Source: Improbicoccus devescovinae (lineage in GTDB: Bacteria > Bacillota > Clostridia > Oscillospirales > Acutalibacteraceae). From it: DNA of 64,000 bases. The translations under genes were made by a program, and so were the position numbers. The notes below the pieces were generated by a model, which was given only the letters and a program-made list of their open reading frames with translations, did not search any database and was not told the DNA's origin. Numbering within the stretch: the stretch's first letter is position 1; every line of letters begins with the position of its first letter. The stretch is from NCBI GenBank assembly GCA_036245095.1, contig BSWA01000002.1, positions 124,001 to 188,000 on the forward strand, given 5' to 3'. Positions 43,591 through 52,628 of this stretch are shown piece after piece.

Positions 43591-45516
43591 TTGAATGAAA
43601 ATGTAATCGAGTACGGCGCGAAAGAAATTCAGGTTTTGGAAGGCTTAGAGGCTGTTAGAAAGCGGCCGGGCATGTATGTAGGGAGCACTGGCGCGGCAGG
43701 ATTACATCATCTTGTGTATGAAATAGTTGATAATTCAATAGATGAGGCATTGATGGGGTTTTGCACGAATATATTAGTCGAGATTTTGGATGGCGATATT
43801 GTTAGGGTCCGTGATAATGGCCGGGGGATTCCTGTGGGTATACATCCTAAAATGGGAATCCCAGCGGTTACTGTTGTATTTACAGTTTTACATGCTGGCG
43901 GCAAGTTTGGCGGCAGTGGATATAAGGTTTCTGGCGGTTTGCACGGCGTTGGGGCATCAGTTGTAAATGCTCTTTCTGAGTGGCTTGAAGTTGTAGTATA
44001 TGATGGCGAATTTGCGTACACTCAGAAGTTTGAGTACGGGAAAACGGTTTCTGATTTGGTTAAAAGTAATGATAATAATCCGCCTGGGACTTTAATTATG
44101 TTTAAATTTGATAAAAAAATATTCAGAGAAGTAGTTTCGTATGATTATGATTGTCTTGCTTCAAGACTAAGAGAACAGGCTTTTTTAAATGCAGGTTTGG
44201 AAATTGTTTTCTCAGATTCGCGCGATAATGAAAATATTAAAAATGAAATTTTTAAGTATGACGGTGGAATTCGTAATTTTGTCAAATTTATACATAAAAG
44301 AAGAGCACTTGATTGTGTTCATGGTGATGTTATATATATGTCAGGAAGCACGGAGGACCAATCGGCTACCGTCGAAATCGCGATTCAGTATAATACGAGT
44401 TATAATGAGCTTATATTTTCGTTTGCTAATAATATTCGCACGACTGACGGGGGTTCTCATGAAGACGGCTTCAAGACTGCACTTACGCGAGTTATAAATT
44501 CTTATGCTCGTAGTTTTGATATTCTTAAAGAGGCGGATAAAAATTTCACTGGCGAAGATGTCAGAGAGGGAATATGTGCTGTAATCAGTGTGAAACTTAT
44601 TGATGCGCAATTTGAAGGCCAGACTAAAGCCAGGCTTAGTAATTTTGAGTTAAAAGCATTCGTTGATAAAATAGTTTATGAAAATTTTTTTGTATATCTT
44701 GAACAAAATCCTAGTTCAGCGAAGGCAATTTTAGGCAAAGTTATATCAGCGGCGAAAGCCCGAGATGCAGCAAAAAAAGCTAGAGATTTAATTCGCAAAA
44801 AAGCAGCAATGCAATTTGCATCGTTACCGGGAAAACTTGCAGACTGTCAGTCGAAAGACCCAAAAGAAACCGAAATTTATATAGTCGAGGGTGACTCAGC
44901 AGGAGGATCAGTCAAAAGTGGAAGAGATCGGTATTTTCAAGCTGTGCTGCCTCTTTGGGGGAAAATGTTAAACGTTGAAAAAGCTCGATTAGACAAAGTT
45001 TATGGTAATGAAAAACTCATGCCTGTGATCACCGCCATGGGTTGTGGCGTCGGTGATGATTTGGATGTTTCAAAACTTAGATACGATAAAATAATAATTA
45101 TGGCTGATGCCGATGTAGATGGCTCACATATTCGCACTTTGTTATTGACATTTTTTTTCAGATTTGTTAAACTAGTTGTGGAACGAGGCCATATTTATAT
45201 AGCTCGTCCGCCACTTTACAGAATCACGAAATCTAAAAAGCATAGATATGCATATTCTGATGAAGAACGTGATCATATTTTGTCAGAAATAGCTGCACCT
45301 GTAGAAATTCAAAGATACAAAGGCTTAGGTGAAATGGACCCAGATCAACTTTGGGATACTACTATGAATCCCGAGACTCGTGTTATGACTCGGGTTTCTT
45401 TGTTTGATGCTTCGGAGGCCGATGAGGCGTTTACTATTCTTATGGGTGAGAAGGTGGAACCGCGTCGTGAATTCATTGAGAAAAATGCGCGTTATGTTGT
45501 GAATTTGGATGTTTGA
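43591..45516 (+). CDS. gyrB: DNA gyrase subunit B
   Basis: 641 residues from TTG 43591 (MNENVIEYGAKEIQVLEGL), 10 bases after gggagg. GHKL ATPase (YEIVDNSIDEAL, VRDNGRGIPVGIHP, GGLHGVGASVVNALS), TOPRIM (EGDSAGGS, DADVDGSHI), and the C-terminal YKGLGEMDPDQLWDTTMNPE typical of GyrB without the proteobacterial insertion. gyrA is not in the window. Confidence 0.96.
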   Translation: MNENVIEYGAKEIQVLEGLEAVRKRPGMYVGSTGAAGLHHLVYEIVDNSIDEALMGFCTNILVEILDGDIVRVRDNGRGIPVGIHPKMGIPAVTVVFTVLHAGGKFGGSGYKVSGGLHGVGASVVNALSEWLEVVVYDGEFAYTQKFEYGKTVSDLVKSNDNNPPGTLIMFKFDKKIFREVVSYDYDCLASRLREQAFLNAGLEIVFSDSRDNENIKNEIFKYDGGIRNFVKFIHKRRALDCVHGDVIYMSGSTEDQSATVEIAIQYNTSYNELIFSFANNIRTTDGGSHEDGFKTALTRVINSYARSFDILKEADKNFTGEDVREGICAVISVKLIDAQFEGQTKARLSNFELKAFVDKIVYENFFVYLEQNPSSAKAILGKVISAAKARDAAKKARDLIRKKAAMQFASLPGKLADCQSKDPKETEIYIVEGDSAGGSVKSGRDRYFQAVLPLWGKMLNVEKARLDKVYGNEKLMPVITAMGCGVGDDLDVSKLRYDKIIIMADADVDGSHIRTLLLTFFFRFVKLVVERGHIYIARPPLYRITKSKKHRYAYSDEERDHILSEIAAPVEIQRYKGLGEMDPDQLWDTTMNPETRVMTRVSLFDASEADEAFTILMGEKVEPRREFIEKNARYVVNLDV

Positions 45517-45521
45517 ACAAA

Positions 45522-45896
45522 ATGATTATTAATATTGGTGTTGATATTGTTGAAATTGACAGAATTTGTAGAATTTTAAATAGAAACAAAAACTTTCTAA
45601 AATTTATTTTGGGCGAAACTGAGTTATCTCAATTAAAAATCAGAAATTTCCCTGTAGCAAGTATTGCTGCTAATTTTTCTGGTAAAGAAGCTTTTTTGAA
45701 GACATTTGGTTGGAGTATAAATTCTATTGATTTTCGGGATGTTCAAATAATTAGATGTTTCCAAGGAAAACCTGAGTTTTTATTTTCTGGTAAGATTAAA
45801 GAAATTATAAAAAAAAATGATTTTAATTTTTTTATAAGTCTTACTCATAGTAATAATATAGCGTGTGCCGTAGTAGTATGTGAAAAACGAACATAA
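45522..45896 (+). CDS. acpS: Holo-[acyl-carrier-protein] synthase
   Basis: 124 residues from ATG 45522 (MIINIGVDIVEIDRI), six bases after the gyrB stop codon; a TTG at 45513 is an alternative. The Mg2+-binding Asp (GVDIVEIDRI) and Glu (FSGKEAFLKTFG) are present. It transfers 4'-phosphopantetheine to ACP for fatty acid synthesis. Confidence 0.92.
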   Translation: MIINIGVDIVEIDRICRILNRNKNFLKFILGETELSQLKIRNFPVASIAANFSGKEAFLKTFGWSINSIDFRDVQIIRCFQGKPEFLFSGKIKEIIKKNDFNFFISLTHSNNIACAVVVCEKRT

Positions 45897-45909
45897 AGGG
45901 GTCTTATAT

Positions 45910-46623
45910 TTGGAAAAATATGTCGAACTTGTGATTAAAAATCTTAAAAGCAAATTATTAGAAAATAATTTTATATCATCAGAAATATCTGAACAAAATA
46001 ATGAAGGTAGTTTTGATATCAAGATTTCTAGCATACCACAAGATTCAGAAATTTCAAAAACTTGTTTTTTTGTTTTAAAATATGAATCTTATAAAGTCAA
46101 TCTTAGTTTAAAAGATTCTGATAATATTTTATCTTCCTGGCTTCTTGATCAAAATTCCGACGCTAAATTCATTGAATTCATAGTAAATGACTTTTTGGAA
46201 ATAATTTTGAAGTCTGTTGATATAAAAACACCAGATACTCATAAAATCAAAAAAAAATCGAAGTCAGAAACCATAAATTATTATAATTTTTTAGATAAAA
46301 TTTGTGAAATATTCCCAGAAATAAAGCCAGAATTTTATAATGAAACTTCATCCTATGGAGAAAATTTTCGTGTAGTGCATTTTGTGAAGAATTTTTTAGT
46401 TCCAAATATAAATAAATTATGTGCAAGTAATAAAAATGGTAACCTTGAAAAAATATCAAAATATTTGTGCAATTCGTATATTAATGGCGATGAAACTGTA
46501 AAATCTTTGGTGACAATGGGAATATTTAACAGTATTGTTGGAGAAAAACAAAGAAATTCATTATATGTGTCATTGCCTGCAGCCATGAAAAAAGTTTTTA
46601 TGGCTTCTTGGAGACAAAAATAA
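45910..46623 (+). CDS. Conserved hypothetical protein
   Basis: 237 residues from TTG 45910 with aaaggggt upstream; an ATG at 45880 lies before that site. Soluble, no signal peptide. The C-terminal half (KICEIFPEIKPEFYNE, LVTMGIFNSIVGEKQRNS, LPAAMKKVFMASWR) may be a helical domain of the DUF7674 sort, but I am not sure. Converges with the leftward phosphohexomutase gene, only two bases apart. Confidence 0.6.
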   Translation: MEKYVELVIKNLKSKLLENNFISSEISEQNNEGSFDIKISSIPQDSEISKTCFFVLKYESYKVNLSLKDSDNILSSWLLDQNSDAKFIEFIVNDFLEIILKSVDIKTPDTHKIKKKSKSETINYYNFLDKICEIFPEIKPEFYNETSSYGENFRVVHFVKNFLVPNINKLCASNKNGNLEKISKYLCNSYINGDETVKSLVTMGIFNSIVGEKQRNSLYVSLPAAMKKVFMASWRQK

Positions 46624-46625
46624 AA

Positions 46626-48323
46626 TTATATAAAAAAATTTTTTATGAAATCTTCAGCGAATTTTTTAATATTATGAAAATTTCTTTTTGATTTTTCCAA
46701 TGTCGAGTCATTTGCAAAAACATAACATTTTATTACTGGCTCTGTTCCTGATGCTCGAACTATTAATTTTTGGTTATTTTCCAAATTGAATACAATCATA
46801 TCAGTTTTCGGAGAATTTATGTCTAATATTTTATTATTTTCCAAGTCATAAACAACAGAATTTCTATGATTATATATATTTTTTATATATAAATTTTCTG
46901 AATTTTTAATTATATTTTTAAATTTTATTTCAGTAGTATCAAAACTAGAATTTTCGATTTTAAAATATAAAGTTTTATTTAAAAAATATCCATATTTTTC
47001 GTATAAATTATACAAAACATCTATTAAATTCATGTTTTTTTGTTTATAATACCCAGCCATTTTACATATAAAAAACATAGAAGTAATACCGTCTTTATCT
47101 CTGTTATAATCTGCCAGCAAATATCCTTGACTTTCTTCAAATGCGAATAAAAAATTTTTTAATTTATCTTGTTTTTCAAGTTCCAATATAAATTTAGCTA
47201 TGTTTTTAAATCCAGATGGAGTTTCTATTAAAAAAATATTGTTTTCTTCGGCAATTTTGTCTATGAGACCACCGCTAACCATGCTTTTTATAACATAATT
47301 TTTGTTATTATTTTCGCGAAAAATTAACAAAAAATCTAAAATCAAAGCAGCGACTTCGTTCCCGTTTAAAATTTTATATTCCGAGTTATGTTTAACGGCT
47401 ATTCCTACACGATCGCCATCAGGGTCGTTTAAAATAGCTAAATCTGAATCTGTTTTTTTAGCTAGATCTATTACAAGATCAAAAGATTTTAATTTTTCAG
47501 GATTTGGATTTCGGCATGTTGTGAAATATTCATCAGGCTCTTGTTGTTCTTTAACTATATTAAATTCTTTTATATTTATTTTTTGTGAAATTTCACTAAC
47601 TATTTTCTGAGCACAGCCATTTAATGGAGAATAAGATATTTTCAAATCAAGAAAATATTTGTTTATATTGCATAAATTTATTATCGAGTTTATATAATTT
47701 TTTATTATTTTTATAGGCACATAATTTATTGTTTTATTTTTTAAATTTTCGTTAAATTCAGATGATTTTACATCATTAAATATGTCTAAAATTGACATTT
47801 TTTTATAAATTTCGCTTGTGTTGGCGACCTGTGCGCCATGAGAATCGTAAATTTTATACCCATTGTAAATGAAACTATTATGACTGGCAGTGACAATAAT
47901 TCCAGTCGAGCACTTTAATGCCCGAACTGCATATGAAAGCAGAGGTGTTGGTTGAACTTCTTCAAAGATCCAGACTAAAAAACCATTTGCTGCGAAAACT
48001 TCAGCTGCACTACGCGCAAATAAATATGAATTCTTTCTGGTATCATATGCTATGACAACAGATGGCGACTCTACTTGAGAAATGATATACTCAGATACAG
48101 CCTGCGAAACCAATGAAATCACATAAACATTAACTCTATTCGGACCTGCTCCGAGTATTCCTCTAATTCCTGCAGTCCCGAAATCTATATTTTTGCGAAA
48201 ACGGTCATATATTTCAAGTTTGTTATTTTTAATTTTTAGTAATTCTTCATAAATTTCGGTATTATTTCTGGAATGAATTAACCAAGTTTCATATTCTTTT
48301 TCTATATCCAGTGAATTTTTCAT
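46626..48323 (-). CDS. pgcA: Phosphoglucomutase/phosphomannomutase
   Basis: 565 residues from ATG 48323; weak ribosome-binding site (gtgtgtg). Alpha-phosphohexomutase motifs are RNIDFGTAGIRGILGAGPNR, the phosphoserine loop TASHNS (most members TASHNP), metal-binding DPDGDRVGIA, sugar-binding FAFEESQGYL and phosphate-binding RASGTEP. It interconverts hexose 1- and 6-phosphates for envelope sugars. Follows rplA by 16 bases in the same direction. Confidence 0.92.
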   Translation of the reverse strand: MKNSLDIEKEYETWLIHSRNNTEIYEELLKIKNNKLEIYDRFRKNIDFGTAGIRGILGAGPNRVNVYVISLVSQAVSEYIISQVESPSVVIAYDTRKNSYLFARSAAEVFAANGFLVWIFEEVQPTPLLSYAVRALKCSTGIIVTASHNSFIYNGYKIYDSHGAQVANTSEIYKKMSILDIFNDVKSSEFNENLKNKTINYVPIKIIKNYINSIINLCNINKYFLDLKISYSPLNGCAQKIVSEISQKINIKEFNIVKEQQEPDEYFTTCRNPNPEKLKSFDLVIDLAKKTDSDLAILNDPDGDRVGIAVKHNSEYKILNGNEVAALILDFLLIFRENNNKNYVIKSMVSGGLIDKIAEENNIFLIETPSGFKNIAKFILELEKQDKLKNFLFAFEESQGYLLADYNRDKDGITSMFFICKMAGYYKQKNMNLIDVLYNLYEKYGYFLNKTLYFKIENSSFDTTEIKFKNIIKNSENLYIKNIYNHRNSVVYDLENNKILDINSPKTDMIVFNLENNQKLIVRASGTEPVIKCYVFANDSTLEKSKRNFHNIKKFAEDFIKNFFI

Positions 48324-48339
48324 AAAAATCACACACATT

Positions 48340-49047
48340 TTATTTTTTTGTGATTTGAGAAAACCCGCCAATACTTACGTTAACTCCTGGCCCCATGCTA
48401 GTAGCTACGGTGCAAGAACGAATATATTGGCCTTTGCTTGCGGTAGGCTTTGACTTTATAATTGCATCTATGAGAGGAGTGAAATTTTCAAATAATTTGT
48501 CTAAACCAAATGAAACTTTCCCGATATAAGAATGAATTATGTTGGTTTTGTCCAGCCTGTACTCGACTTTACCAGATTTAGAATCCTGTACAGCTTTGTT
48601 GATATTAGTCGTCACAGTCCCTGCTTTAGGATTTGGCATTAAGCCTTTTGGGCCTAAAATTTTGCCTAATCGGCCCACGGTGGCCATCATATCTGGAGTA
48701 GTTATTATTACATCAAAATCTAACCAATTTTCTTGTTGAATTTTACTTATATATTCGTCCGAGCCTACGTAATCCGCACCTGCTTCTTTTGCTAAATGTT
48801 CATTTTCGCCTTTACATATTGCTAGAATTCTCACTGTTTTCCCGGTCCCATTTGGTAATACAAGCGCTCCTCGAACTTGCTGATCTGCACGCCGAGAATC
48901 TACGCCTAATTTTATATGAACTTCAACAGTTTCATCGAACTTTGCTTTGCCAGTTTGAATACATATTTCTAAAGCTTTTTTGACATCATAAAACATTTTT
49001 TTGTCATATAATTTGCAACATTCTATATATCTTTTACCTTTTTTCAT
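48340..49047 (-). CDS. rplA: 50S ribosomal protein L1
   Basis: 235 residues from ATG 49047 (MKKGKRYIE) after ggaggagctcta. Contains ETVEVHIKLGVDSRRADQQV, GRLGKILGPKGLMPNPKAGT and TSMGPGVNVS. L1 forms the mobile L1 stalk and often represses its operon. Confidence 0.97.
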   Translation of the reverse strand: MKKGKRYIECCKLYDKKMFYDVKKALEICIQTGKAKFDETVEVHIKLGVDSRRADQQVRGALVLPNGTGKTVRILAICKGENEHLAKEAGADYVGSDEYISKIQQENWLDFDVIITTPDMMATVGRLGKILGPKGLMPNPKAGTVTTNINKAVQDSKSGKVEYRLDKTNIIHSYIGKVSFGLDKLFENFTPLIDAIIKSKPTASKGQYIRSCTVATSMGPGVNVSIGGFSQITKK

Positions 49048-49109
49048 TAGAGCTCCTCCATAAACTGCACTATTTTTTAATAAAAAAAATGAAAAACTAT
49101 GAGTATTCA

Positions 49110-49535
49110 CTAATTTTCTACTGTTACTCCCATGCTACGAGCGGTTCCGCTAATCATTTTAATCGCACCTTCGAGTGTGGCTGCATTTAGATCAGGCATT
49201 TTTTGTTCTGCAATTTTCTTGATTTTTTCCAATGAAATACTGCCTACTTTCGTTTTGTGCGGGACAGCCGAGCCTTTTTCTAATTTGCATTCTTGTTTTA
49301 TCAACACAGCTGCCGGGGGCGTTTTAGTTATAAACGTAAAAGATTTGTCGGAATAAATAGTTATAACTACAGGGATTGCAGTTCCTTCGTCATTTTTTGT
49401 TTTTTCATTGAATTCGCGAGAAAAATTCATTATATTTATGCCATGTGGTCCTAGTGCCGAGCCTAAAGATGCCGGTGCCGCTTTTCCGCCAGGAACTTGT
49501 AATTTAATTATATTCGAGACTTTTTTCGTTGCCAT
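49110..49535 (-). CDS. rplK: 50S ribosomal protein L11
   Basis: 141 residues from ATG 49535 after ggaggtaaaatta. Contains IIKLQVPGGKAAPASLGSALGPHGINI and the C-terminal AATLEGAIKMISGTARSMGV. It binds the GTPase-associated region of 23S rRNA, the target of thiostrepton, and activates RelA-type factors. Confidence 0.97.
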   Translation of the reverse strand: MATKKVSNIIKLQVPGGKAAPASLGSALGPHGINIMNFSREFNEKTKNDEGTAIPVVITIYSDKSFTFITKTPPAAVLIKQECKLEKGSAVPHKTKVGSISLEKIKKIAEQKMPDLNAATLEGAIKMISGTARSMGVTVEN

Positions 49536-49593
49536 TAATTTTACCTCCAAAATTATCAAAAAACAATGAAATTATACGAAATATATGTTGGAA

Positions 49594-50148
49594 TTATACA
49601 AAAGCCATGACGCCATCAAGTGGAAGTTCAATCTGAGTTTCTCTTCCAAACATAGACACATTTACTTTTAAACAGCCTTTTTCGTAATTTATATCACAAA
49701 CAGTACCGACATAACCATCAAGTGGCCCGTCAATAATTTGTACTGCTTCGTCGAGTTTATAAGAAACCTCGATTCGGGGCTTGTTTTCCGCAGATGGCAA
49801 TTCTTCTTCTGATGAATCCAATCCTAACTTATCTACTTCCTCGCGAGTTAGCGGCAATGGCTTTACTCCGTCACCTGCAAAACATACTAACCCACGAATG
49901 CCGCGTAAACTATACCATGCATTGTCAGTTAATATCATTTTAACAATGACATATCCAGGATATATTTTTCTTGTAATTTCGCGGCGTTTGCCGTTACGAA
50001 TTTCGATTACTTTTTCAGTAGGAACTTGTACATCAAACACCGGCAAATCTCTGCCGCCCGCTACTTTGCGGATGTCAGACGCAACTTTGTTTTCTCGGCC
50101 AGGATGAGTTTGTAGTACATAATATAGCGCCTCTTCTTTCATTTCCAT
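49594..50148 (-). CDS. nusG: Transcription termination/antitermination factor NusG
   Basis: 184 residues. NGN domain (YYVLQTHPGRENKVA, YPGYVIVKM, RGIRGLVCFAGDG) and a KOW domain (VQIIDGPLDGYVGTV). The ATG at 50148 follows gggaggatgagc. Couples transcription to translation and modulates pausing. Confidence 0.96.
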   Translation of the reverse strand: MEMKEEALYYVLQTHPGRENKVASDIRKVAGGRDLPVFDVQVPTEKVIEIRNGKRREITRKIYPGYVIVKMILTDNAWYSLRGIRGLVCFAGDGVKPLPLTREEVDKLGLDSSEEELPSAENKPRIEVSYKLDEAVQIIDGPLDGYVGTVCDINYEKGCLKVNVSMFGRETQIELPLDGVMAFV

Positions 50149-50204
50149 ATATTGCTCATCCTCCCTAATTTTTTTTAAAAAACAAATATTTTATTTTTTT
50201 CGCC

Positions 50205-50417
50205 TTAAGATTTAGAAATATTCATGACCAAACTTAATAACCAAACAATACCAAAGTCCAATAAAAACACAAAAACGCCTACAACAAATATCATAACCAA
50301 TGTTATTCCGGTGTTCCTGAAAGTCTCTTTTGGAGTCGGCCATACAACTTTCTTGAGCTCATAAATATATTTTTTAACAAACGCGAATTTATCTTTTTGA
50401 ATTTCTTCCTCGGCCAT
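50205..50417 (-). CDS. secE: SecE translocase subunit
   Basis: 70 residues from ATG 50417 (MAEEEIQ), with aggggtgg upstream. ELKKVVWPTPKETFRNT is the SecE amphipathic-helix signature, followed by one membrane span. Completes SecYEG with secY and secG in this window. Confidence 0.95.
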   Translation of the reverse strand: MAEEEIQKDKFAFVKKYIYELKKVVWPTPKETFRNTGITLVMIFVVGVFVFLLDFGIVWLLSLVMNISKS

Positions 50418-50456
50418 CAGTACCACCCCTTTAGATAATATTTTTGTTGATTTTTA

Positions 50457-50615
50457 CTATTTTGTTTCTTGATGAAGCGTGTGTTTTCTACAAAACCTAC
50501 AATGTTTTTTAAGGGAAAATCTGGCAGGATCATTTTTTTTGTTTTTAAATGTGTTGTAATTTCGACGTTTGCACTCGTCGCATGCTAAAGTTATTTTGAC
50601 TGTTGATGTCGCCAT
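50457..50615 (-). CDS. rpmG: 50S ribosomal protein L33
   Basis: 52 residues: MATSTVKITLACDECKRRNY, then two CxxC pairs (CDEC, CRFC) of the zinc-binding form, and LKKHCRFCRKHTLHQETK. The ATG is at 50615 with aagaggaag upstream. First gene of the leftward rpmG-secE-nusG-rplK-rplA operon. Confidence 0.95.
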   Translation of the reverse strand: MATSTVKITLACDECKRRNYNTFKNKKNDPARFSLKKHCRFCRKHTLHQETK

Positions 50616-50663
50616 GTTGAACACTTCCTCTTTGCGAATTTCTTGCTGACCTGCGTATGAGAA

Positions 50664-50692
50664 ACTTTACTATATTAAAACTTGTAAGTCAA
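50664..50692 (-). promoter_or_regulatory. Putative promoter for rpmG-secE-nusG-rplK-rplA
   Basis: On the minus strand TTGACT (50692-50687), 17 bases, TAAAGT (50669-50664), about 49 bases before rpmG. The rest of 50693-50837 is AT-rich with no gene seen. Confidence 0.55.
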
Positions 50693-50837
50693 CATTTTTG
50701 TGAAAAAAATATTTTTCGCGCTTCGTCAGCAAAATGTACCAATGTAAATAAAATATGTTTATGTTATTGTATATATTTGAAATGTAAAAGTAAATAGATT
50801 TAATTTAAAATATTATGATTCTCCTTGGCCTTCTCTG

Positions 50838-51944
50838 TTATGAAGAACCAGAAGCTAACGGTGATTTTCCACGGCGACCGAGACCTGGTGGCGTTGGTCT
50901 CTTGGGTTCTGTCGGTTGGCTTTTGGGCGGATTTTGTAATTTGCCTGATATTGCCTCCGATTTATCTTGCGATGTGTTTAATTTGGCTAGGTTTTCAGTA
51001 TTTCTTCGATTTTTTTTGTAATTAGAATATATCGCCCTAATGAGAGATCTAACGGCAACATAAGTTAACCCTGATACACAACCTAAGATCGTTCCGCCTA
51101 AAAAGCTGGTTCCTATTCTTACCAGGTTTTTAGACCTGCGTATGACAAGATTGTAAAATAAATTTCCAAATGCACCCGCGGCTACAAACGCTAAAAATCT
51201 GGATAATTTGGATTTTTTGGTTTTTACTGGGGCGTATTTTATATTACCTGTCACTTGGACTTCAGGTCTGTTATTTTTCTCAAAATCAAATTCTTCGCTT
51301 GGCATTTCTGGATTGACGGTTATATCAGATGACACTCGTGGCTCTGTGTATATATTTTCTTCTAAATCACATTCTTCGGCTGGTATTTCCGGATCGTCAG
51401 TCATACCAGGTGTTGCTTCCTGTTCTGGATATATATTTTCTTCTAAATCAAATTCTTCGGCTGGTATTTCCGGATCGTCAGTCATACCAGGTGTTGCTTC
51501 CTGTTCTGGATATATATTTTCTTCTAAATCAAATTCTTCGGCTGGTATTTCCGGATCGTCAGTCATACCAGGTGTTGCTTCCTGTTCTGGATATATATTT
51601 TCTTCTAAATCAAATTCTTCGGCTGGTATTTCCGGATCGTCAGTCATACCAGGTGTTGCTTCCTGTTCTGGATATATATTTTCTTCTAAATCAAATTCTT
51701 CGGCTGGTATTTCCGGATCGTCAGTCATACCAGGTGTTGCTTCCTGTTCTGGATATATATTTTCTTCTAAATCAAATTCTTCGGTTGGCACTTCTAGGCC
51801 ATCCTTTAACCCGGGAGGCGCTTGGGCGGCCAATTGGCTATGCTCCGGGTTGTTTTTGGCATACACTGTTTTAATTGGGGAGGCTGCTGTGCCGCATAGA
51901 AGACTAGCCATTAGTACTGCAGACAATAATTTCTTCTTTTCCAT
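50838..51944 (-). CDS. Exported protein with tandem 27-residue repeats containing ENIY motifs
   Basis: 368 residues from ATG 51944, 10 bases after agaggggggc. Signal peptide at 1-29 (LLSAVLMASLLCGTAAS), then five almost identical acidic 27-residue repeats (EEFDLEENIYPEQEATPG and so on) and two diverged ones, giving six ENIY motifs. Two hydrophobic segments follow at about 235-300 (FVAAGAFGNLFYNLV; GTSFLGGTILGCVSGLTYVA), then a basic Pro-rich tail. ENIY resembles tyrosine-phosphorylation motifs of Tarp and EPIYA-type effectors; that parallel is inference. No known domain. Confidence 0.7.
   Translation of the reverse strand: MEKKKLLSAVLMASLLCGTAASPIKTVYAKNNPEHSQLAAQAPPGLKDGLEVPTEEFDLEENIYPEQEATPGMTDDPEIPAEEFDLEENIYPEQEATPGMTDDPEIPAEEFDLEENIYPEQEATPGMTDDPEIPAEEFDLEENIYPEQEATPGMTDDPEIPAEEFDLEENIYPEQEATPGMTDDPEIPAEECDLEENIYTEPRVSSDITVNPEMPSEEFDFEKNNRPEVQVTGNIKYAPVKTKKSKLSRFLAFVAAGAFGNLFYNLVIRRSKNLVRIGTSFLGGTILGCVSGLTYVAVRSLIRAIYSNYKKNRRNTENLAKLNTSQDKSEAISGKLQNPPKSQPTEPKRPTPPGLGRRGKSPLASGSS
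51350..51785 (-). repeat. 81-bp tandem repeats, about five near-identical copies
   Basis: The block ggctggtatttccggatc recurs at 51378, 51459, 51540, 51621 and 51702, exactly 81 bases apart; diverged copies flank it. In frame within the ENIY-repeat gene. The near-identity of the copies suggests recent expansion or homogenisation. Confidence 0.9.
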
Positions 51945-51995
51945 CGCTGGCAAGCCCCCCTCTGTTTATATAATTAAAATGTTCTTCTAATTATT

Positions 51996-52023
51996 ATTTT
52001 ATTACATAAAATTATTTTATCAA
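51996..52023 (-). promoter_or_regulatory. Promoter of the ENIY-repeat gene (shared leader family)
   Basis: Minus strand TTGATA (52023-52018), 16 bases, TAAAAT (52001-51996). The leader down to the start is similar to those at 52575-52602 and 53877-53904. Confidence 0.6.
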
Positions 52024-52081
52024 TAGAAAACAACATTAAATTTATAATTAAACTATGTCGTTTCTTAAATTTATTGTATCT

Positions 52082-52525
52082 TTAACCCTTTAGATAAAGC
52101 TCTAATTCTACAGTAGATGATTCATCAAGGCGTTTACCGGTCAATTTTTCCACCGTATCCGTAATATAATCGATAGAAAATGGCAAATCAATCTCCGATG
52201 ACCCTCTTATCCTACTCACGTACCAGTCTACTTCTAGTTCCCCTTTGGGTAGCGTTTTCAGCAGATTGATGGTATCGTCGACTGCATCCTGACTCCAGCC
52301 GTGGCCCTGCAACACCCATGCTACCCAGGCCTTATTGAATACGGTATGATCCTGACATTCTGTAATTATTGAGCCCGATGTATTTGGATGTTTTTTATTG
52401 ATGGCATCAACTAAATTCGGTTCAAACGTCATTTTTATTCTATATGCTAGTATACGCGACGATGCTCCTACGCTGCATAGGAGAATAGTTAGGAACACTA
52501 CAGACATTAATTTTTTAATTGACAT
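52082..52525 (-). CDS. Small secreted protein; shares a domain with the 52629-53825 gene product
   Basis: 147 residues. Signal peptide at 1-27 (VVFLTILLCSVGASSRILA), then one domain. LVDAINKKHPN, TVFNKAWVAWVLQGHGWSQ, INLLKTLPKGELEVDWY and the final ELELYLKG line up with the C-terminus of the neighbouring gene product (LISAINEKFPN, TIFDRDWFAKKFLAQEWPQ, LDLLKTTPAGDIEVGWH). No known family recognised. No second membrane span, so it is probably released. ATG 52525 after agaggggttgtc. Confidence 0.7.
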   Translation of the reverse strand: MSIKKLMSVVFLTILLCSVGASSRILAYRIKMTFEPNLVDAINKKHPNTSGSIITECQDHTVFNKAWVAWVLQGHGWSQDAVDDTINLLKTLPKGELEVDWYVSRIRGSSEIDLPFSIDYITDTVEKLTGKRLDESSTVELELYLKG

Positions 52526-52574
52526 TAATAGACAACCCCTCTGTTTATATGATTAAAATATTTTTCCAATTATC

Positions 52575-52602
52575 ATTCTATTACATGAAATTATTTTGTC
52601 AA
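52575..52602 (-). promoter_or_regulatory. Promoter of the small secreted protein gene (shared leader family)
   Basis: Minus strand TTGACA (52602-52597), 16 bases, TAGAAT (52580-52575). Confidence 0.65.
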
Positions 52603-52628
52603 TATTAAAATATTAAATTTAAAATTTA

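Noticed and set aside
51208..51990. Rightward 260-residue ORF across the ENIY-repeat gene
   Set aside because: Mirror frame of a repetitive gene; the leftward gene has the promoter, ribosome-binding site and signal peptide.
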